A DNA stretch of 47,934 nt from a virus. Position numbers and translations under genes: made by a program. Under the pieces are notes generated by a model that was given only the letters and a program-made list of their open reading frames with translations, did no database searches and was not told where the DNA came from. The stretch lies in the IMG/VR virus record IMGVR_UViG_3300005293_000005, positions 1 through 47,934 of that record. One strand, given 5' to 3'. Of this stretch, positions 13,024 to 21,314 are shown in pieces; the first letter of the stretch is position 1; the number at the start of each line of letters is the position of its first letter.

Positions 13024-14975
13024 TGATTTGAGTCCGTAGAGTATTCGGGCATGGTTACGCCGTCAAGGATTAATTTAGCGGTGATGCGCTCGCGTAGGGC
13101 GATCGTTTCGGACTGCGGTTGCCCCTGGGCGCTGAGCACGTCCACACCGAACAGGTGGAAAAACCGCCGCTGCATCTGGCTGTCGTTATCCCCCTGCACT
13201 TTGCGCCAGCCGCCCCACACGCCCATTGTCCACTTGAGATGTCCAATCTCCGCCAGGTGTGCCCGGTGCCGATTGCTCTGCGCCGCGTAGCCGATTTGCG
13301 GCACACGCTTCGAAGCCAACCAGGTTTGGTACTCCTCGATCGTCGGCACGTTCTTGCGCACCGTGGCATATAGCTCCTGCAGCATCTCCTCTGTGAGCAG
13401 GGTGAGGTCACCGTCGACGTGTTCCGGGTCGGTGCGGCTGATCGGCTCGGGGAAAAATCCGCAGTGCGGGCAGGCTTTATAGATCCGCTCGTAGGGCTGG
13501 GCGCACGGCAGCACGGTCTCGGTAAGGTGGCCGGCGGCGACCATCTGGTTATTGCTCCAGCCGGCGTTACGGTAGGACTCCCAAGTGTGGCCCTCGGGAT
13601 TTGTCAGGCGCAGGCCCGGGTTAGCACATACGCGATAGGGGATTGTCTCGCCGGTCGTTGCGCGCTTACCCGGGCGGCCCAGTTGCCAAACGCGGTGGGG
13701 GGCTTCCGGCGGCCCGTTGAAACGCACGATGTTCGAACCGTGGTCGATCAACACGCCGCGCGGTTTCGGGCTCTCGGCGATGCGTTGGCGGCGTTCGGCG
13801 GCGGTGATGTCATCATAGCCGGCCCACTGCCACGGGTGCAGGAACAGGCGATAGAGGCGGCCAACCCACTGCATAAACCGCGGGAGGCTGGCGGTACCGG
13901 TGCCGAGAATGACCACCTCGACCGCCGGCAGGTCGTTGCCTTCACCGTAGAGGTTGCAGTTGACCAGCATCATCAGCTTGCCAGACTCCAAGTCTTCTTT
14001 AGCCGCGTCCCTGATGTCGTCCTCAGTGTCGCCGCTCAGTGCCAGCGCCGGTACGCCTGATTCACGGAAGCGCCGGGCAGTCTCCTCGGCCTTTGCAACG
14101 CTCGACACAAAGCAAATGCCTTTTAGACCGGGGGCGTAAAGGTGGTAGTTGTCTACGATATCGCCTACCAGGCCTTCGTCGTTTTCCTCTGCGGCCACCA
14201 GGCGGGCCTGCACGAACTCACCACTGGCGCCGACCGCGATGTCGTCATAGTCGACCCGGCACGGCACGCAAACTTTGTCGTAGGGGCACAGATAGCCGTC
14301 CTCGAACAGCTCAGCCAGGGTCGGGCCCATCACCATTGCATCGAACATGCCGTCACTATCACGGCTGAGGCCGCCGCCATCCGACCTGGCCGGGGTTGCC
14401 GTAACGCCCATGCCTTTTAGGTTCGGGTGCGTAAAGCTCTGCACGCATTTAGCCCATTGGTTGCCCTTGCCGCTGCCGTCGCCTTCGGCCTGCTGGTGGT
14501 GGGCCTCGTCGCACACCCACAAAGTCACCGAGGCAAAATAGGCTTTGTACTGGGCGGCGTTCTTGCCCTTCGGGATGCGCCACAGGGTGCCCACACTGGC
14601 GACCGATATCGGCGCGTTGGTGTCGTAGTAGCACACCCCCTGTTTGCGCAGGATCCCGGCAATAATCGCCTTGCGGTCTTTCGGGTCGCAGATCAGCCGG
14701 AACGGAATGCCGAACTCGTTGAGGGTTGCGGCCAACTGGCCGACCAGTTCTTTACGGTGGGCAAAAATACAGGCCGCGCCGGCGTGCTTTGAGATGACCG
14801 AAGCGATAAGCCGGGTCTTGCCGCCACCCGTGGGGATAACAACCAGGACGTTCTGGTGTCCAACGTCCCATTCCAGGTAAAGGCCCGTTTCTGCTTTGGA
14901 TTGGTAGGGCCTCAGGCTTACCGCTTTACGTACCGCGCTTGCCGCTAGACTCGCTTTGAAGTCAAAAGCACTCAT
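13020..14975 (-). CDS. SF2 DEAH-box helicase, 651 aa
   Basis: Walker A is IPTGGGKT (about 47-54), motif II is DEAH (156-159), motif III is TATPAR (192-197) and motif VI is QWVGRLYR (369-376). This is the type III restriction/UvrB-like helicase architecture used by many phages for replication restart or recombination. A C-terminal Cys cluster (CAQPYERIYKACPHCGFFPE) probably binds zinc. I chose the ATG at 14975, preceded by GGGGA, because the domain starts there; the frame is open to 15122 but that part overlaps the divergent promoter. It is the first gene of the leftward replication block. Confidence 0.9.
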   Translation of the reverse strand: MSAFDFKASLAASAVRKAVSLRPYQSKAETGLYLEWDVGHQNVLVVIPTGGGKTRLIASVISKHAGAACIFAHRKELVGQLAATLNEFGIPFRLICDPKDRKAIIAGILRKQGVCYYDTNAPISVASVGTLWRIPKGKNAAQYKAYFASVTLWVCDEAHHQQAEGDGSGKGNQWAKCVQSFTHPNLKGMGVTATPARSDGGGLSRDSDGMFDAMVMGPTLAELFEDGYLCPYDKVCVPCRVDYDDIAVGASGEFVQARLVAAEENDEGLVGDIVDNYHLYAPGLKGICFVSSVAKAEETARRFRESGVPALALSGDTEDDIRDAAKEDLESGKLMMLVNCNLYGEGNDLPAVEVVILGTGTASLPRFMQWVGRLYRLFLHPWQWAGYDDITAAERRQRIAESPKPRGVLIDHGSNIVRFNGPPEAPHRVWQLGRPGKRATTGETIPYRVCANPGLRLTNPEGHTWESYRNAGWSNNQMVAAGHLTETVLPCAQPYERIYKACPHCGFFPEPISRTDPEHVDGDLTLLTEEMLQELYATVRKNVPTIEEYQTWLASKRVPQIGYAAQSNRHRAHLAEIGHLKWTMGVWGGWRKVQGDNDSQMQRRFFHLFGVDVLSAQGQPQSETIALRERITAKLILDGVTMPEYSTDSNQ

Positions 14976-14988
14976 TGAAAATTCCCCG

Positions 14989-15017
14989 TTGACAATGTGC
15001 GCAAGTGTGAATAATCT
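14989..15017 (+). promoter_or_regulatory. Sigma70-type promoter, rightward replication operon
   Basis: -35 TTGACA (14989-14994), 17-base spacer ATGTGCGCAAGTGTGAA, -10 TAATCT (15012-15017). The start would be near 15024, 32 bases before the first gene. The region is divergent with the SF2 helicase, whose own promoter I could not place with confidence (a TTGACT is present on the - strand without a good -10). Confidence 0.75.
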
Positions 15018-15055
15018 GCGCTCCTCAGTCAAGCAAAACGAACGAGGAAACACTG

Positions 15056-15403
15056 ATGAAACGAATCCTTTTAGGTGCCTTGGGCATGCTTTCCGGCTTA
15101 GCCTTTGCCGGAACACCGACACGCACGGGCCGCTTCGCAGGGGGACAACGTGGCGCTTCGAAAACCTGGCGTAATACTGGGCGCCCGAATGCCGCTCGGC
15201 ATTGGCACAATCCGACCGAGTTCTATCAATCGAAGGCCCTCGAGGCCGCAGTGCTGAAACGTCGGCGTCGGGCCGAGAAACTCAAGCTGCAAACCCTGCG
15301 CGCCTGGAACAACGCAGCGCACGTCGTCACCCATCCCGCCCCAGAAGGCTCGACCTACCGCGCTTTCGTTCCAACCCTCAATCCTTTCTACGTAGCCAAG
15401 TGA
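15056..15403 (+). CDS. Exported basic protein of unknown function, 115 aa
   Basis: Residues 1-18 (MKRILLGALGMLSGLAFA) form a Sec signal peptide with an AFA cleavage site. The mature part is strongly basic (GRFAGGQRGASKTWRN, KRRRRAEKLK) and ends NPFYVAK. The core N-P-T-E-F-Y-x-S-K-A and terminal L-N-P-F-Y resemble a conserved family of small Pseudomonas phage proteins, which usually lacks a signal sequence. First gene after the promoter at 14989-15017. GAGGAAACACTG before the ATG gives an acceptable ribosome site. Function unknown. Confidence 0.7.
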   Translation: MKRILLGALGMLSGLAFAGTPTRTGRFAGGQRGASKTWRNTGRPNAARHWHNPTEFYQSKALEAAVLKRRRRAEKLKLQTLRAWNNAAHVVTHPAPEGSTYRAFVPTLNPFYVAK

Positions 15404-15413
15404 GTCAATAACC

Positions 15414-16190
15414 ATGGAAATTGTCGTAAACCCAACCGAAGAAAACCCGAGCACCTTGCGCGCCTTGGCGCTGATGCTCAACTCGATCGCCTCCGACCGT
15501 GACGGGGGCCCGGCCGTTAAAGACGAAGCGCCGAAGCCGCTCATCACGCAGGAAACGCTCCCAAAGTCGCCGTCGGACAATGGCGCTGCTCCTGGTGCCT
15601 CGGAGGATTTGACCCCGCCCCCACCGCCGCCAAGTGCCAATGTCCAGGGCGACTCGAACACCTCCGGCGTGTTGGACAAAAACGGCCTGCCGTGGGATGA
15701 GCGCATCCACTCCAGCAGCAAGAACATGAACGCCGACGGAACCTGGCGTTACCTGCGCGGTGGCGACGTTGATCTGCGCGCCACTGTCGAGGCCGAACTC
15801 CGCGCAAAGCTGGCGAGCGGTGTTTCATCCGAAGCCCCACCACCTCCACTTGTGACTGCGACGACTTCGAACAATGCACCGGATGGCGCTGGCGATGTTC
15901 CGCCCCCACCGCCGCCACCTGCCCCAGCACCGGCTGCCGATGCCCCGCCACCGCCGCCACCTGTTGCCGAACCGCAAGCTGATCCAGCACCTGCCGGGGT
16001 AACGGCTGCGGCAGTCTTTAAACGCGTGACCGAACTCAAAGCGGCTAACCGCATTGATCAGATCGGGATCGATATGGCGCTGGCCAGTGTCGATGTTGAG
16101 TCCCTGGCGGTCTTTATGAAGCGTGCCAAGGAGGCAGGGTTGCCCGAGCTCGTGCTGAACGCCCTTAACGCCGTCGCGGGGGATGAGTGA
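15414..16190 (+). CDS. Proline-rich phage protein, 258 aa
   Basis: Three poly-proline tracts (near residues 67-73, 161-168 and 178-184) separate folded parts. The conserved part is GVLDKNGLPWDERIHSSSKN followed by GTWRYLRGGD, a motif common to proteins encoded beside DUF2800 nucleases in phages. The C-terminal roughly 60 residues form an alpha-helical domain (VFKRVTELKAANRIDQIGID). No catalytic motif is seen. The linkers suggest a scaffold that tethers replication partners. Its stop overlaps the DUF2800 gene start as ATGA. Confidence 0.7.
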   Translation: MEIVVNPTEENPSTLRALALMLNSIASDRDGGPAVKDEAPKPLITQETLPKSPSDNGAAPGASEDLTPPPPPPSANVQGDSNTSGVLDKNGLPWDERIHSSSKNMNADGTWRYLRGGDVDLRATVEAELRAKLASGVSSEAPPPPLVTATTSNNAPDGAGDVPPPPPPPAPAPAADAPPPPPPVAEPQADPAPAGVTAAAVFKRVTELKAANRIDQIGIDMALASVDVESLAVFMKRAKEAGLPELVLNALNAVAGDE

Positions 16191-17356
16191 GCGGGCATAG
16201 CCGCTTAGCTCCGTCGAGTGCCTTCAGGTGGGTCGAGTGCCCCCTGTCGGTCTCGTTGAGTGAGCAATTCCCGGCCCTGATGCAAGACCCGTCAGGGCCC
16301 GAGGGCACAGCGGCCCATTGGGTCTGGTACTCGATGATTAAAAGCCACACGCCGGTTGTAGGCGAGCTCACGCCTGAGGGTATCCAGGTTACTCAGGAGA
16401 TGCTCGACGGCGCGCTTCAGTTCGTTAATAAGGTCTTTGCAATCGCCAATCCGCACCAGGCAATGCGTAAAGTACGGTTGGAAGAAAAAAGCACCATGAC
16501 CGGTATCCATCGGATCATGTTCGGCACGCCCGACGCAGAGATTGATCTGTTAGAGGAGGTCGGCGAATACCACATTGTCGATTATAAATACGGCCATCGT
16601 TCTGTTAGCCCGTTTGAAAACTGGCAATTGGCCGCCTATGCCTTCGGTGCCTTTGAGCGCCTAGGGCTGACCGAAAAACAGATTGACGACGCTAAGGTCT
16701 TTTTCCACATTGTTCAGCCGCGGTGCTATTACAATCGGCCGGCTAGCCAATCGTGGGACACGACAGGCAAGAGCCTACGCCGCATGTGGAACCGAATGCG
16801 CGAGTCTGCACAGGAAGCCATTACGCTTGAACTAGCGGCCTATCCAAACCTCGGGCCTCATTGCCGAGATTGCCCAGGGCGTCGGGCTTGCCCTACGTTC
16901 CGTACGAACACCGGCGCCAACCTTGATTGGGTTAATCGTAGCTGGCCAAACCAAATGCCCCTTGAAGCCGCGGGCGTTGAACTGTCTTTTATCCGCGGCG
17001 CGCTTGAGCAACTTAAGGCCGCCGAGACCGCACTCAGTGAACAGGTCGAGTACCAGATTCAGCAGGGTGAATTCTCACCACACTGGGCACTCGAATCCAC
17101 TCCAGGCCGCGGGCGGGAATGGGTGGTGCCCGCCGAGCAAGTCATTGAACTGGGCGACATGGTTGATATCTCACTGGCTAAAAAGCCCGAACCGATCACC
17201 CCGAATCAGGCTATGGATTTGTTTAAGAAAAAAGGCTTTGACACATCGTTGATAGCCGAATACTCTGTTCCCAAGAAGGGCGCAGTGTCCTTGAAACCGA
17301 AAACTGACACACTCGCTAGCCGAGTATTTGGAGCAAAAAACAATGGCATGGCATGA
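16187..17356 (+). CDS. DUF2800 nuclease (Cas4/RecB-like PD-(D/E)xK), 389 aa
   Basis: Family features: an N-terminal H-S-x-L-A-P-S-S-A-F-R-W-x-x-C segment, EGTAAHW, catalytic GTPDAEID followed by VDYKYG (about 125-130: D and the D-x-K pair), and Q-L-A-x-Y downstream. A Cys cluster CRDCPGRRACP (about residues 225-235) together with the N-terminal Cys matches the Fe-S binding site of Cas4/AddB-type exonucleases. Predicted role is 5'-3' end resection for recombination, paired with the ssDNA-binding protein immediately downstream. Start at 16187 is fixed by the ATGA overlap. Confidence 0.85.
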   Translation: MSGHSRLAPSSAFRWVECPLSVSLSEQFPALMQDPSGPEGTAAHWVWYSMIKSHTPVVGELTPEGIQVTQEMLDGALQFVNKVFAIANPHQAMRKVRLEEKSTMTGIHRIMFGTPDAEIDLLEEVGEYHIVDYKYGHRSVSPFENWQLAAYAFGAFERLGLTEKQIDDAKVFFHIVQPRCYYNRPASQSWDTTGKSLRRMWNRMRESAQEAITLELAAYPNLGPHCRDCPGRRACPTFRTNTGANLDWVNRSWPNQMPLEAAGVELSFIRGALEQLKAAETALSEQVEYQIQQGEFSPHWALESTPGRGREWVVPAEQVIELGDMVDISLAKKPEPITPNQAMDLFKKKGFDTSLIAEYSVPKKGAVSLKPKTDTLASRVFGAKNNGMA

Positions 17357-18254
17357 CGATTCTCACGTAATTACCTGCGACGGCGTTGTGATTTGGGAAG
17401 CGATCACTAAACCTGACGTTAACGAAGCGTCCGGGAACCAGTCCTGGAACCTGCGCATTGCGGTACTGCCAAACGCACCCGAGGTGGCCGAACTGCAACA
17501 GCTGGTACAAAAGGCTTTGCGTGACAGCAGCAAGAAAGGTGTTTCGGTTGCCAACCCCGGCAACAACCCGATCAGCCCTATCGATGCCGAGAAGTTCCCT
17601 GAATTGCCTGGCCGCGTTTGCTTCAGCGCCGGCACCATCCAGGGGGCGCCGCCGGTAATGGACGCCAATGGCGCCGAGCTCGCGCCAATGAGCTACGGCC
17701 CGAAACTGTACAATGGTACGGTGGTGCGCTTGCTGGTGCATGCCTATGCCTACGACAACAAACAGCGTGGGGTCAACTTCGGTCTCGACGGTGTGCAGAT
17801 TATCGACGCCACTGCGCCGCGTTTGAGCATCGGCGCTGCCGGCATGGCCAAGGAGGCAGTTAAAGCCGCCTTTGGCGGTGTCGCGGCGCCGAGCGCCCCA
17901 CCTGCCCCCGGTGCGCCCGCTGGAAACTTCCCACCCTCTGGCTGGCTGGCCCATCCTACGGCACCGGGTTTCTTCTACCAGGGTAACGAGGTTTTGAGCG
18001 AGGCCGATTTGCGCGCCAAGTTCCCCGCAGCACCGGCCTCGGCACCCAGCGCCCCACCTGCTCCGCCAAGCCCTCCGGCCGCCCCTACTCCGCCACCTGC
18101 GCCCCATACTGGCTACATGGACCCGCCAGCGCCGCCAGCTCCGGCTGCAGCATTCCCGCCTCAAGGCTGGTGGGCGCACCCGGGGGTTCCGGGCAGCTTC
18201 TACAATGCTCAGAACGAAGTGTTGACCGAGGCAGCGTTGCGCGCTCGCGGTTGA
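17343..18254 (+). CDS. DUF2815-like single-stranded DNA-binding protein, 303 aa
   Basis: Residues 1-175 have the DUF2815 style: an early beta-rich segment, then RLLVHAYAYDNKQRGVNFGL and DGVQII, typical of its OB-fold core. Pairing with a DUF2800 nuclease is the usual arrangement. The last roughly 110 residues are unusual: two copies of a 33-residue motif (FPPSGWLAHPTAPGFFYQGN and FPPQGWWAHPGVPGSFYNAQ, each followed by EVL-x-E-A-x-L-R-A) joined by a proline-rich linker. They could be docking modules, taking the place of the acidic tail of cellular SSB. I chose the ATG at 17343 with GGAG eight bases upstream; it overlaps the preceding gene by 14 bases. Confidence 0.75.
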   Translation: MAWHDDSHVITCDGVVIWEAITKPDVNEASGNQSWNLRIAVLPNAPEVAELQQLVQKALRDSSKKGVSVANPGNNPISPIDAEKFPELPGRVCFSAGTIQGAPPVMDANGAELAPMSYGPKLYNGTVVRLLVHAYAYDNKQRGVNFGLDGVQIIDATAPRLSIGAAGMAKEAVKAAFGGVAAPSAPPAPGAPAGNFPPSGWLAHPTAPGFFYQGNEVLSEADLRAKFPAAPASAPSAPPAPPSPPAAPTPPPAPHTGYMDPPAPPAPAAAFPPQGWWAHPGVPGSFYNAQNEVLTEAALRARG

Positions 18255-18273
18255 TCGACTAACGGTTAAAACC

Positions 18274-18297
18274 AGGGCGGCTTCGGCCGCTCTTTTT
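18274..18297 (+). terminator. Intrinsic terminator with TTCG tetraloop
   Basis: An 8-pair stem around GGGCGGC-TTCG-GCCGCTC (one G-U pair), followed by TTTTT. It sits between the ssDNA-binding gene and the 52-residue gene upstream of the polymerase, so it probably reduces rather than abolishes polymerase transcription. No separate promoter for the polymerase was found. Confidence 0.75.
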
Positions 18298-18311
18298 ATA
18301 GGAGCTGCAGA

Positions 18312-18470
18312 ATGAAGCCGTGCACTATAGGCAAGCGTCATAAATGGGTTTTCGTAAGAAACGTGACTCGTAAATATCAAAACGGCCGAACGGTACAATT
18401 GACCCTCAAAGGCGGCTATCGCTGTGAGTGCGGCGCGACTAAATACGGACAACCGGGTATTGAGGTATGA
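18312..18470 (+). CDS. Small Cys-containing basic protein, 52 aa
   Basis: MKPCTIGKRHKWVFVRNVTR... ends YRCECGATKYGQPGIEV. It has C4 and CEC near residue 38-40 with a His at 10, a possible degenerate zinc ribbon. GGAG lies ten bases before the ATG. Its stop overlaps the polymerase ATG (ATGA), so it probably couples polymerase translation. Function unknown. Confidence 0.65.
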   Translation: MKPCTIGKRHKWVFVRNVTRKYQNGRTVQLTLKGGYRCECGATKYGQPGIEV

Positions 18471-20827
18471 GACTCCCCTACGACAAACCGGAGGCCCCGC
18501 CACCCCCTCCGCCGGTACCCTACGGCACACGCATACCTGTCGGTCCGAGCTTTAGCACAGTGCTCGCGGATATGGACTTCGAAGGCTACAGCGCGGCCGG
18601 GTTTGTTTGGCACGGTCCGACGGCTAAAAAGCCCCTCGGCTATTGGACCGGGCCCCCAGGCGCCGCGTCGGGCAAGAAGGGCCTAAACGTTATCGGTTCA
18701 AGGGTTTACTCGGAACACCCAAGCACCGAGGCGTTGACCTTTAGCTACGACCTCAAAGATGGCCGCGGCACGCGGCGTTGGAAACCGGGCCAACCTAACC
18801 CCCAACCGCTGTTCGACCATTTAGACGCAGGTAAACTCGTCGAAGCGCATGGGGCGGGTTTTGAGCTGAATTTCTGGAATGAGGTCTGTGTGCACCGCTA
18901 CGGATGGCCGCCGTTGGATGGCCGTCAATTGCGCTGCAGCATGGCAAAGGCCCGGGCTTTCGGTTTACCGGCTGCGTTGGTGGATGTCGGCGAGGCGCTC
19001 AACCTCGACACGCAAAAAGATAAAGCGGGTAAAGAGCTGATGAAAATATTCAGCTGGCCCAAGGACCCTACTAAAAAGGACCCGCGCTGGCGCATCCTGC
19101 CCGAGCATGAACCTGAAAAGTTCGCGCGCTATGAGGACTATTGCGACACTGATATCCACACCGAATCTGGCGTTAGCGCCCGGTGCCCTGATTTACCCCA
19201 GCAGGAGCTCGACTATTGGCTCGCCGACCAGGCGATCAACCGCCGCGGCATCGGCGTCGATATGGCGGCCGTCCGGGACTGCATTGCGGTCGTTAACGAG
19301 GTGTTGAAAGTCTACGACGACGAGATGCACGCTCTTATCGGCCTGCGCGCCAGTCAGGCTAAAGCGCTGGTTAAGTGGTTCGCTGATAACGGAGTCGTCG
19401 GCCAAGACGGCAAGCCCTGCAAGTCCTTGGCAGAAAAAGACGGCAACCTCGAATTTTTGTATGAAAGCCGCAATAACTACCCGTGGCCTGTTGGCCGGGT
19501 GCTTGAGCTTCGTTGTCTCTGCGCCTCGGCCAGTGTTAAAAAAGTGTTCTCGATGGCCAACCACGCCAGCCGAGATAGCCGCCTTTGCGACCTTTTCATC
19601 TACCACGGCGCCCGTACAGGTCGTGACACACACGCCGACGTCCAGCCGGGCAATCTGCCTAAGGCGGGCCCCGATCTGCGCTGGTGCGATAATCAAGGCA
19701 TCTGCAACCGGCCGTACGCCAAGCATTTTGACCAATGCCCGTGGTGCGGCTGTTCGGCCGCCTTCAGCAGCGAAAGCAGCCCGGTAGACGGCGATAAAGG
19801 ATGGTGCTTTGAGGCGGTCGACTCAGTGCTCGAAGTGCTGCAAATGCGCTCGATGCACGCCCTGGAGATGTTCTTTGGTGACGCGCTGCTGTGCATCTCG
19901 GGCGTAGTGCGGTCGCTGCTGGTCGCCAAGCCCGGGCACCGGCTGATCTGTTCTGACTATGCCAGCATCGAGGCCGTGGTCTCGGCGGTGCTTACGGGGG
20001 AAGAGTGGCGCGTCGAAGCGTTCCGACGCAAAGAGGACATCTACTTGCACGGCGCCGCCGGCGTAACAGGCAAGACCTACGAGTGGTACAAAGAAAATGG
20101 ATTCAAGAAGCACCCCGACCGGCAAAAGATCGGTAAGCCGGCCGAGCTGGGCCTAGGTTTTGGCGGCTTTAGCGGCGCACTCTTCGCTTTCGGCTTTGAG
20201 GGCGATAAGGCTGAGGCGGATAAGGTGTGGATGGCGTGGCGCGCGGCAAGCCCGGCGTTCGAGGAGATGTGGGGCGGCCAGTATCGTGGCGTGCCTTGGC
20301 GCCCGACCAGTATCGAATTTTTCGGCCTCGAAGGCGCAGCAGTCAACGCAGTGCTCAAGCCTGGCGAGCTGTTCTTTTTCCGCGGCATCACCTACCAGGT
20401 TCTTGACGACGTGCTCTATTGCACGCTGCTGAGTGGCCGGCGCATGGCCTACCACCAACCGCGCCTATGGTACGGCGCCAAGCGTGACGGCTGGGTCGAG
20501 TGTTATTCGCTGACCTATATGACCTGGAACACCAACGCCAAAATGGGCCCCAAAGGCTGGGTACGCATGGAAACCTACGGCGGCCGGCTGTTTGAAAACG
20601 TCGTTCAGGCCACGGCACGGGACATAATGGCGCATGCCGTGGTGAACCTGGAACGCGCAGGTTATCCGGTCGTGCTGCGCGTGCACGATGAGGTGGCCGC
20701 CGAGGTGCCGGACGGCTTCGGCTCATTGGAAGAGTTTGAGGCGATCCTGACGGACCTGCCGGCGTGGGCTAAAGGCTGGCCGATTCGCGCCGCCGGATGG
20801 GCGGGTGTGCGATACCATAAAGACTGA
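18467..20827 (+). CDS. Family A DNA polymerase (Pol I-like) with 3'-5' exonuclease domain, 786 aa
   Basis: The N-terminus has a proline-rich lead, then an exonuclease-like region with DMDFEGYS (about 35-42) and LVEAHGAGFELNFW, giving D-x-E and H...F/E in the expected order, though the fit is loose. Polymerase motif A is SDYASIEAVV (about 495), motif B is KIGKPAELGLGFGG (about 553) and motif C is VHDEV (about 738). A Cys-rich insertion before motif A (WCDNQGICNRP, CPWCGC) could bind zinc. No 5' nuclease domain is present. It is the replicative polymerase, partnered with the prim-pol/helicase. Start fixed by the ATGA overlap at 18467. Confidence 0.92.
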   Translation: MRLPYDKPEAPPPPPPVPYGTRIPVGPSFSTVLADMDFEGYSAAGFVWHGPTAKKPLGYWTGPPGAASGKKGLNVIGSRVYSEHPSTEALTFSYDLKDGRGTRRWKPGQPNPQPLFDHLDAGKLVEAHGAGFELNFWNEVCVHRYGWPPLDGRQLRCSMAKARAFGLPAALVDVGEALNLDTQKDKAGKELMKIFSWPKDPTKKDPRWRILPEHEPEKFARYEDYCDTDIHTESGVSARCPDLPQQELDYWLADQAINRRGIGVDMAAVRDCIAVVNEVLKVYDDEMHALIGLRASQAKALVKWFADNGVVGQDGKPCKSLAEKDGNLEFLYESRNNYPWPVGRVLELRCLCASASVKKVFSMANHASRDSRLCDLFIYHGARTGRDTHADVQPGNLPKAGPDLRWCDNQGICNRPYAKHFDQCPWCGCSAAFSSESSPVDGDKGWCFEAVDSVLEVLQMRSMHALEMFFGDALLCISGVVRSLLVAKPGHRLICSDYASIEAVVSAVLTGEEWRVEAFRRKEDIYLHGAAGVTGKTYEWYKENGFKKHPDRQKIGKPAELGLGFGGFSGALFAFGFEGDKAEADKVWMAWRAASPAFEEMWGGQYRGVPWRPTSIEFFGLEGAAVNAVLKPGELFFFRGITYQVLDDVLYCTLLSGRRMAYHQPRLWYGAKRDGWVECYSLTYMTWNTNAKMGPKGWVRMETYGGRLFENVVQATARDIMAHAVVNLERAGYPVVLRVHDEVAAEVPDGFGSLEEFEAILTDLPAWAKGWPIRAAGWAGVRYHKD

Positions 20828-20836
20828 CGAACGGTA

Positions 20837-20865
20837 TTGACAGTGTGTTCAAGCCTGAATACTAT
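20837..20865 (+). promoter_or_regulatory. Strong sigma70-type promoter
   Basis: -35 TTGACA (20837-20842), 17-base spacer GTGTGTTCAAGCCTGAA, -10 TACTAT (20860-20865). From the spacer to the start codon of the next gene (20846-20902) it is a near copy of 35834-35890, with 3 differences in 57 bases. It drives 20900-21931. Confidence 0.85.
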
Positions 20866-20902
20866 AGGCCAATCGAAACGAACAACGGAGCAAGACGAGA
20901 TG
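20846..20902 (+). repeat. Promoter-leader repeat, copy 1
   Basis: A 57-base segment holding half of the promoter spacer, the -10, the 5' untranslated region, the ribosome site (CGGAGCAAGACGA) and the start codon. It is repeated at 35834-35890 with 3 mismatches. The downstream genes are unrelated, so the regulatory leader itself has been duplicated. Confidence 0.9.
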
Positions 20903-21088
20903 ACCACTCAAACCAAATACACCGAACTGATGAAAGCCCGCGCTGCCGCAGGTATGGCACTGGAACATGGCATCGAGGCGATGCTCTCACTTATCGAAGA
21001 AAGCCCGGCAAAGCAGGAAATGCGGAAAATGCTTGAGGAATACCGGACGGCAACCATCGCGGCCCGCGAAGCCTACAACGCCGAGTAA
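20900..21088 (+). CDS. Small helical protein, 62 aa
   Basis: MTTQTKYTELMKARAAAGMA... is almost entirely helical and charged, with no Cys or membrane segment. The start at 20900 is chosen for GGAG nine bases upstream and because it lies just after the predicted leader. A regulatory or inhibitory role is possible for the first gene of a strong-promoter unit, but nothing specific is seen. Confidence 0.65.
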   Translation: MTTQTKYTELMKARAAAGMALEHGIEAMLSLIEESPAKQEMRKMLEEYRTATIAAREAYNAE

Positions 21089-21107
21089 CCAACCCCGCCC
21101 ACCTCAA

Positions 21108-21123
21108 GCCCCTTAACCGGGGC
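21108..21123 (+). other. Stem-loop before the next ribosome site
   Basis: GCCCC-TTAACC-GGGGC, the same stem and loop as the terminator at 3792-3809, here followed directly by AAGGAG instead of a T tract. It may protect the transcript's 5' side after processing or tune access to the ribosome site. Confidence 0.45.
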
Positions 21124-21137
21124 AAGGAGCTATGCAC

Positions 21138-21314
21138 ATGCAGGCCGTTATCTTCGCAATGCTAGTAGCAACAGAACCCGGCAGCCCGCCGGATAACCTG
21201 GCGGCCTTCCTGACCGAAGACGGCCCGCAACTGTGCCAGGCGCTCGCCGACGGCCTCAATCGCACCGGTACCGAAACCCTTTATGTTTGTGAGGTGCTGA
21301 ATGATCCGGCTTAA
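21138..21314 (+). CDS. Small protein with hydrophobic N-terminus, 58 aa
   Basis: MQAVIFAMLVATEPGSPPDN begins with a short hydrophobic segment; the rest is soluble (FLTEDGPQLCQALADGLNRT). I prefer the ATG at 21138 because AAGGAG is 8 bases upstream; the ATG at 21132 would be too close. The hydrophobic segment is short for a signal peptide. Overlaps the next gene by 14 bases. Confidence 0.55.
   Translation: MQAVIFAMLVATEPGSPPDNLAAFLTEDGPQLCQALADGLNRTGTETLYVCEVLNDPA

Noticed and set aside
17316-18530. 404-codon open frame on - across the ssDNA-binding gene
   Set aside because: It covers the DUF2815-like gene, a strong terminator and the start of the polymerase gene on the other strand; the product is Arg/Trp-rich and unlike any protein.
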